This document shows, one piece after another, positions 61,052 to 64,000 of a DNA stretch of 64,000 nucleotides. The position numbers and the translations under genes were made by a program. The notes beneath the pieces are model-generated. The model was not told the DNA's origin. It worked only from the letters and a program-made list of their open reading frames with translations, and made no database searches. How positions within the stretch are numbered: the stretch's first letter is position 1; each line of letters begins with the position of its first letter. Origin of the DNA: Chitinophagales bacterium (GTDB lineage Bacteria > Bacteroidota > Bacteroidia > Chitinophagales > CAIOSU01); the NCBI GenBank assembly GCA_040877935.1, contig JBBDNB010000048.1, positions 1-64,000 of the forward strand, given 5' to 3'.

Positions 61052-61436
61052 TCATCTAATAGAAATATGGAGCAAGCTCAGCAAGGATGACAAACTTGCA
61101 ATTTTTAGGGAAGCCTGAGAAAGAGCCGGACTACCAGCTACAGCCGTAGAAAAGGATTGGTACGTAACCTTAGCTTTAAGCATCGTTTTTTCTGCCAAAT
61201 TTGCAGAACATCTTGTTTTTAAGGGAGGAACTTCGCTAAGCAAAGGCTGGAACCTGATTGAAAGGTTCTCGGAAGATATTGATCTCGCCATAGACCGTAA
61301 ATTTCTTGGATTTGAAGGTGAGATGAGCAAAAGCCAGATAGAAAAGCTGCGAAAAACTTCCTGTGCATTTATCAGCAGAGATTTTGCAAACGCTATTTCC
61401 GATAAGATTGAAAAAATAGAAATTGAGTGGACTTAA
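61044..61436 (+). pseudogene. AbiEii-type nucleotidyltransferase toxin, broken
   Basis: The ATG at 61044 overlaps the antitoxin end (ATGAATAG). The frame contains an internal TGA at 61116, then Gly-Gly-Thr-Ser-Leu-Ser-Lys-Gly and Arg-Phe-Ser-Glu-Asp-Ile-Asp-Leu-Ala, which are the nucleotidyltransferase motifs of AbiEii toxins. It ends at a TAA at 61434, well short of the normal C terminus (about 300 aa). So the toxin is stopped early and also truncated. Decay of both partners makes the module dead. Confidence 0.75.
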
Positions 61437-61817
61437 CTCTGATATGGATTATGAAGTGTCAATTCTTCAATTCCTTTAAAATCATTGGTGTTATGTGTTA
61501 TTAATTCAAGGTTATGGTCTATTGCTGTAGCGGCTATTATTGCATCAGGTGTTTTCTATACTATGCTTTTTTCGAATTTCAATCGTTTTAAGTATCATAG
61601 CTTCTTCAAGGTTATAAATATGAGCAACTGCAATAAATTCCTTTAAAATTTTAAACTCATTGGATTTTATTCCTTGAAAACCAAGTAATTCAATCCTTGT
61701 AATAACTGAAATAACAGGTTTTAGACTATCGAGAAATATTTCACCACTTTGAGGTAATTTACTTCCAAAATAATCAATGATAACATTTGTATCAATTAAG
61801 AATTTCTTCCCATTCAT
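61433..61817 (-). pseudogene. VapC-type PIN toxin, frameshifted
   Basis: The ATG at 61817 starts a PIN domain (Lys-Phe-Leu-Ile-Asp-Thr-Asn-Val-Ile-Ile-Asp) that meets a stop at 61545 after Lys-His-Ser-Ile-Glu-Asn-Thr. In another frame the expected last third continues: [10 protein letters not shown], Leu-Ile-Thr-His-Asn-Thr-Asn-Asp-Phe. It ends at a TAA at 61433. One inserted base near 61550 accounts for the break. The last metal-binding Asp residues are lost from the short frame, so the toxin is probably inactive. The antitoxin gene is intact. Confidence 0.7.
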
Positions 61818-62010
61818 CCCTTGATTTAGAAAGTTGCTTTTGGAGTGCATCAGCCTTTTTAGAACTAATAATTCCCCTGTACTTTGACATTTTAGCATCT
61901 TTCTTAGAAGAATTAATATCAATTGAAATGTTTATCCCCAAACGTCTCGCAAGTGCTAATAACAATTTGTAATCACTATTTTTTTCAATGTTTAATGTTA
62001 TTGTTTTCAT
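61792..62010 (-). CDS. VapB-like antitoxin
   Basis: A 72-aa protein from the ATG at 62010. Its frame overlaps the VapC start by 26 bases. It begins with a strand (Lys-Thr-Ile-Thr-Leu-Asn-Ile), continues with a Leu-Leu-Leu-Ala-Leu-Ala-Arg-Arg-Leu-Gly helix and ends in a charged toxin-binding tail (Asp-Glu-Trp-Glu-Glu-Ile-Leu). This is the usual layout for antitoxins next to PIN toxins. Confidence 0.65.
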   Translation of the reverse strand: MKTITLNIEKNSDYKLLLALARRLGINISIDINSSKKDAKMSKYRGIISSKKADALQKQLSKSRDEWEEILN

Positions 62011-62067
62011 CACCGATTATTCAATTTAACATTAGAAAACTTAATTTACTAAAAAAGTTTCTTGTCC

Positions 62068-62814
62068 CTACTCCACCCTCTTCCTTTTCTTCTTTAGTTC
62101 AAAATTCTCACCCAGATAAACTTTGCGTACTTGTGGATCGGCAGCCAATTCCTCGGCATTGCCCGATTTCAGTATTTGCCCTTCAAAAAGCAGATAGGCG
62201 CGATCGGTAATGGACAGGGTTTCCTGCACATTGTGGTCGGTAATGAGAATGCCGATGTTCTTGAATTTCAGCTTTTCAACAATGTTCTGAATGTCTTCCA
62301 CGGCAATTGGGTCAATTCCGGCAAAGGGTTCATCCAATAGTATAAACTTAGGGTCAACAGCCAGTGCACGGGCAATTTCTGTTCTTCTGCGCTCCCCACC
62401 TGAAAGTATATTGCCTTCACTTTTGCGCACATGATCAAGCCCAAATTCATCAATCAACCTTTCCAGCTTTTCTTTTTGCTCGGTTTTGCTCAAATCGGTC
62501 ATTTCCAAAATAGCTGCAATATTGTCTTCTATGGATAACTTCCTGAATACCGATGCTTCCTGAGGCAAATAGCCAATACCAAGTTGTGCCCTTTTGTACA
62601 TAGGCAGTTTTGTAATTTCCTCACCATCGAGAAATACCTGGCCTCCATCGGGTTTGATCAGACCAACAGTCATGTAAAAAGTGGTGGTTTTCCCGGCTCC
62701 ATTTGGCCCGAGCAGTCCCACTACTTCTCCCTGTTCTACTTCTACGGTAACTTTATCGACCACTCTGCGGCCTTTGTAGCTTTTAATCAGGTTTTCAGCT
62801 CTTAGCTTCATCAT
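62068..62814 (-). CDS. lptB: LPS export ABC ATPase LptB
   Basis: A 248-aa ABC ATPase from the ATG at 62814 (a TTG at 62820 is also in frame). Walker A Gly-Pro-Asn-Gly-Ala-Gly-Lys-Thr-Thr, signature [10 protein letters not shown], Walker B [13 protein letters not shown] and switch Ile-Thr-Asp-His-Asn-Val-Gln-Glu are the LptB hallmarks. It drives lipopolysaccharide transport from the inner membrane with LptFG. Overlap of 20 bases with recJ suggests co-translation. The Lys/Arg-rich tail after the last helix is a local extension. Confidence 0.9.
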   Translation of the reverse strand: MMKLRAENLIKSYKGRRVVDKVTVEVEQGEVVGLLGPNGAGKTTTFYMTVGLIKPDGGQVFLDGEEITKLPMYKRAQLGIGYLPQEASVFRKLSIEDNIAAILEMTDLSKTEQKEKLERLIDEFGLDHVRKSEGNILSGGERRRTEIARALAVDPKFILLDEPFAGIDPIAVEDIQNIVEKLKFKNIGILITDHNVQETLSITDRAYLLFEGQILKSGNAEELAADPQVRKVYLGENFELKKKRKRVE

Positions 62815-64000
62815 CTTCAAATTTAAGGTCTTTGACCATTAATTGTATATTGCTGTTTCCGTTCCACTCGTTTAAATCCAATGAATAGACCAGTGAAAAA
62901 CGCGTTCCTTTTGAAATTCTCTTGAAATGTTTCGACTGCTGAAATGCGATTCCGCTTGCCCGGTAAGTATCATTCTGCATGACATCCAGTTTTAGATGTT
63001 CTTCTTTTACAATTTTGGAATACCGCGCATCCTTTAAGTGCCTACTGATAAACACTGGCCGCATATTGCCCGGCCCAAAAGGGGCAAATTGTTCTATCAA
63101 AGTGTAGAATTTTTGATCAGTAGCCAGGTCTAAACCCAATTCTGCATCAATTTCGATTTCGGGACTAAGGCATTTTTCAGGAATTGTTTCAGAAACAACC
63201 ATTTCAAATTTTTCGCTGAATGCAGTCAGGTTTTCTTTTTTAACGCTCAAACCTGCGGCATATTTATGTCCGCCAAACTGCTCAAGCAAATCGCTGCAGG
63301 CTTCTATGGCTTCATAAATGCTAAAGCCTTTTACCGAGCGTGCCGACCCTGTGGCCATGCCATTGCTTTCAGTAAATACTATTGTTGGCCTGTGGTAATT
63401 TTCAATTAGGCGGGAAGCAACGATGCCGATCACACCTTTGTGCCAGGTTTCGTGCCACAGCACAGTCGTTTTTTTATTGATCAACCCGGGTGATTCCCGG
63501 ATCATTTCCAGCGCTTGTTGTGTGATTTGCTTATCTGTTGTTTTGCGTTCGGTATTCTTCTCTTCCAGCAAAAAAGAGAGTTGATCTATTTCTTTTGGAC
63601 TTTCTGCAACCAACAGCCTTACGGCATTTTTACCGGAAGACATTCTGCCCGCTGCATTAATGCGGGGTGCAATGACAAAAACCAGGTTGGTAATATTCAG
63701 GTCTTTTTTCAACACAGCTTGTTCGATCATGGCCAATAATCCGGGGCGCGGATTTTTATTAATGCGCTTTAGTCCAAAATAGGCCAATACACGGTTTTCC
63801 CCGGTTATGGGCACAATATCGGCAGCAATACTCACCGCAACCAGGTCCAGTTGTTTTTCCAGCAGTTCAAAAGGAATATTCAATCGTTCGGCAAATGCCT
63901 GCATCAATTTAAAGCCCAGGCCGCAACCACTCAATTCCTTATAGGGATAATTGCAATCCGCCTGTTTGGGGTCAAGCAGGGCAAAGGCTTTTGGCAGTTC
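62795..64000 (-). CDS. recJ: Single-stranded-DNA-specific exonuclease RecJ, N terminus beyond the window
   Basis: The frame stays open from its stop at 62795 to the window edge, 401 residues. It includes [10 protein letters not shown], Ala-Ala-Asp-Ile-Val-Pro-Ile (DHH domain end), Arg-Ile-Asn-Ala-Ala-Gly-Arg-Met and Phe-Gly-Gly-His-Lys-Tyr-Ala-Ala-Gly (DHHA1 motif). The DHH motifs I-IV should lie further upstream of the window. RecJ degrades 5' single-stranded ends in recombination and repair. It is the gene upstream of lptB in the operon. Confidence 0.9.
   Translation of the reverse strand, partial: ELPKAFALLDPKQADCNYPYKELSGCGLGFKLMQAFAERLNIPFELLEKQLDLVAVSIAADIVPITGENRVLAYFGLKRINKNPRPGLLAMIEQAVLKKDLNITNLVFVIAPRINAAGRMSSGKNAVRLLVAESPKEIDQLSFLLEEKNTERKTTDKQITQQALEMIRESPGLINKKTTVLWHETWHKGVIGIVASRLIENYHRPTIVFTESNGMATGSARSVKGFSIYEAIEACSDLLEQFGGHKYAAGLSVKKENLTAFSEKFEMVVSETIPEKCLSPEIEIDAELGLDLATDQKFYTLIEQFAPFGPGNMRPVFISRHLKDARYSKIVKEEHLKLDVMQNDTYRASGIAFQQSKHFKRISKGTRFSLVYSLDLNEWNGNSNIQLMVKDLKFEDDEAKS

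Noticed and set aside
61052-61330. 92-codon minus-strand frame
   Set aside because: Antisense to the AbiEii toxin remnant, whose plus-strand motifs (Gly-Gly-Thr-Ser, Ser-Glu-Asp-Ile-Asp) are clear.
1-64000. CRISPR arrays, rRNA and tRNA genes
   Set aside because: No regularly spaced direct repeats and no cloverleaf with a plausible T-arm were noticed, though a dedicated scan was not possible.

Overview
The window is from a member of the Bacteroidota. The right-hand third (about 41.2-64 kb) carries murF, the gliding/type IX secretion genes gldJ, a porP/sprF gene, porU and porV, plus lptB, recJ and many signal peptides typical of the phylum. Most genes lack a clear Shine-Dalgarno sequence, also as expected. 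No rRNA, tRNA or CRISPR array was found.

The left two thirds (about 0.2-41.25 kb) look like a mosaic integrated element, much of it more AT-rich than the flanking chromosome. Its apparent right end is a large serine recombinase (39767-41254). The 3' end of that gene runs into comM (yifB), which is cut after its conserved Met-Asn-Pro-Cys. The missing half of comM is not in the window, so the left end is undefined. Backbone-like genes are two TraG/VirD4-type ATPases (7325-10306, fused to a nuclease-like tail, and 16125-17303), a DUF2958 gene, a second large serine recombinase (18586-20292), a replication-type winged-helix protein, XRE regulators and a RuvC-like protein. No relaxase or full type IV secretion apparatus is visible. 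Five backbone genes have a hairpin directly in front of the start codon, and two backbone promoter regions share the same operator-like palindrome.

The cargo between backbone blocks is rich in likely defence genes. It includes an operon of a GAF/degenerate-GGDEF protein with an NMT1-type ABC transporter and a methyltransferase (2.9-7.3 kb), and a 1064-aa protein joining a phosphoribosyltransferase-like N terminus to a class III nucleotide cyclase-like C terminus (11.4-14.6 kb). It also includes a Gabija-type pair of OLD nuclease and UvrD helicase (21.1-25.0 kb), a divergent exonuclease VII pair (25.4-27.1 kb) and a GAPS4-like nuclease pair (27.2-29.3 kb). A five-gene operon follows (31.5-36.2 kb): methyltransferase, unknown protein, HAD phosphatase, adenylate kinase-like and MazG-like. 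Its first gene is broken by an IS30 insertion with a 5-bp target duplication; removing the IS restores the reading frame exactly.

The chromosomal part reads comM (truncated), a NhaD-type antiporter, glutamate dehydrogenase, a formimidoylglutamase-like gene, murF, a decayed PIN toxin and a decayed lipoprotein, gldJ, porP/sprF, porU, porV, an iron alcohol dehydrogenase, a DUF433/DUF5615 toxin-antitoxin pair, a secreted amidotransferase-like protein, decayed AbiE and VapBC modules, lptB and recJ. Several of these toxin-antitoxin genes carry frameshifts or stops.
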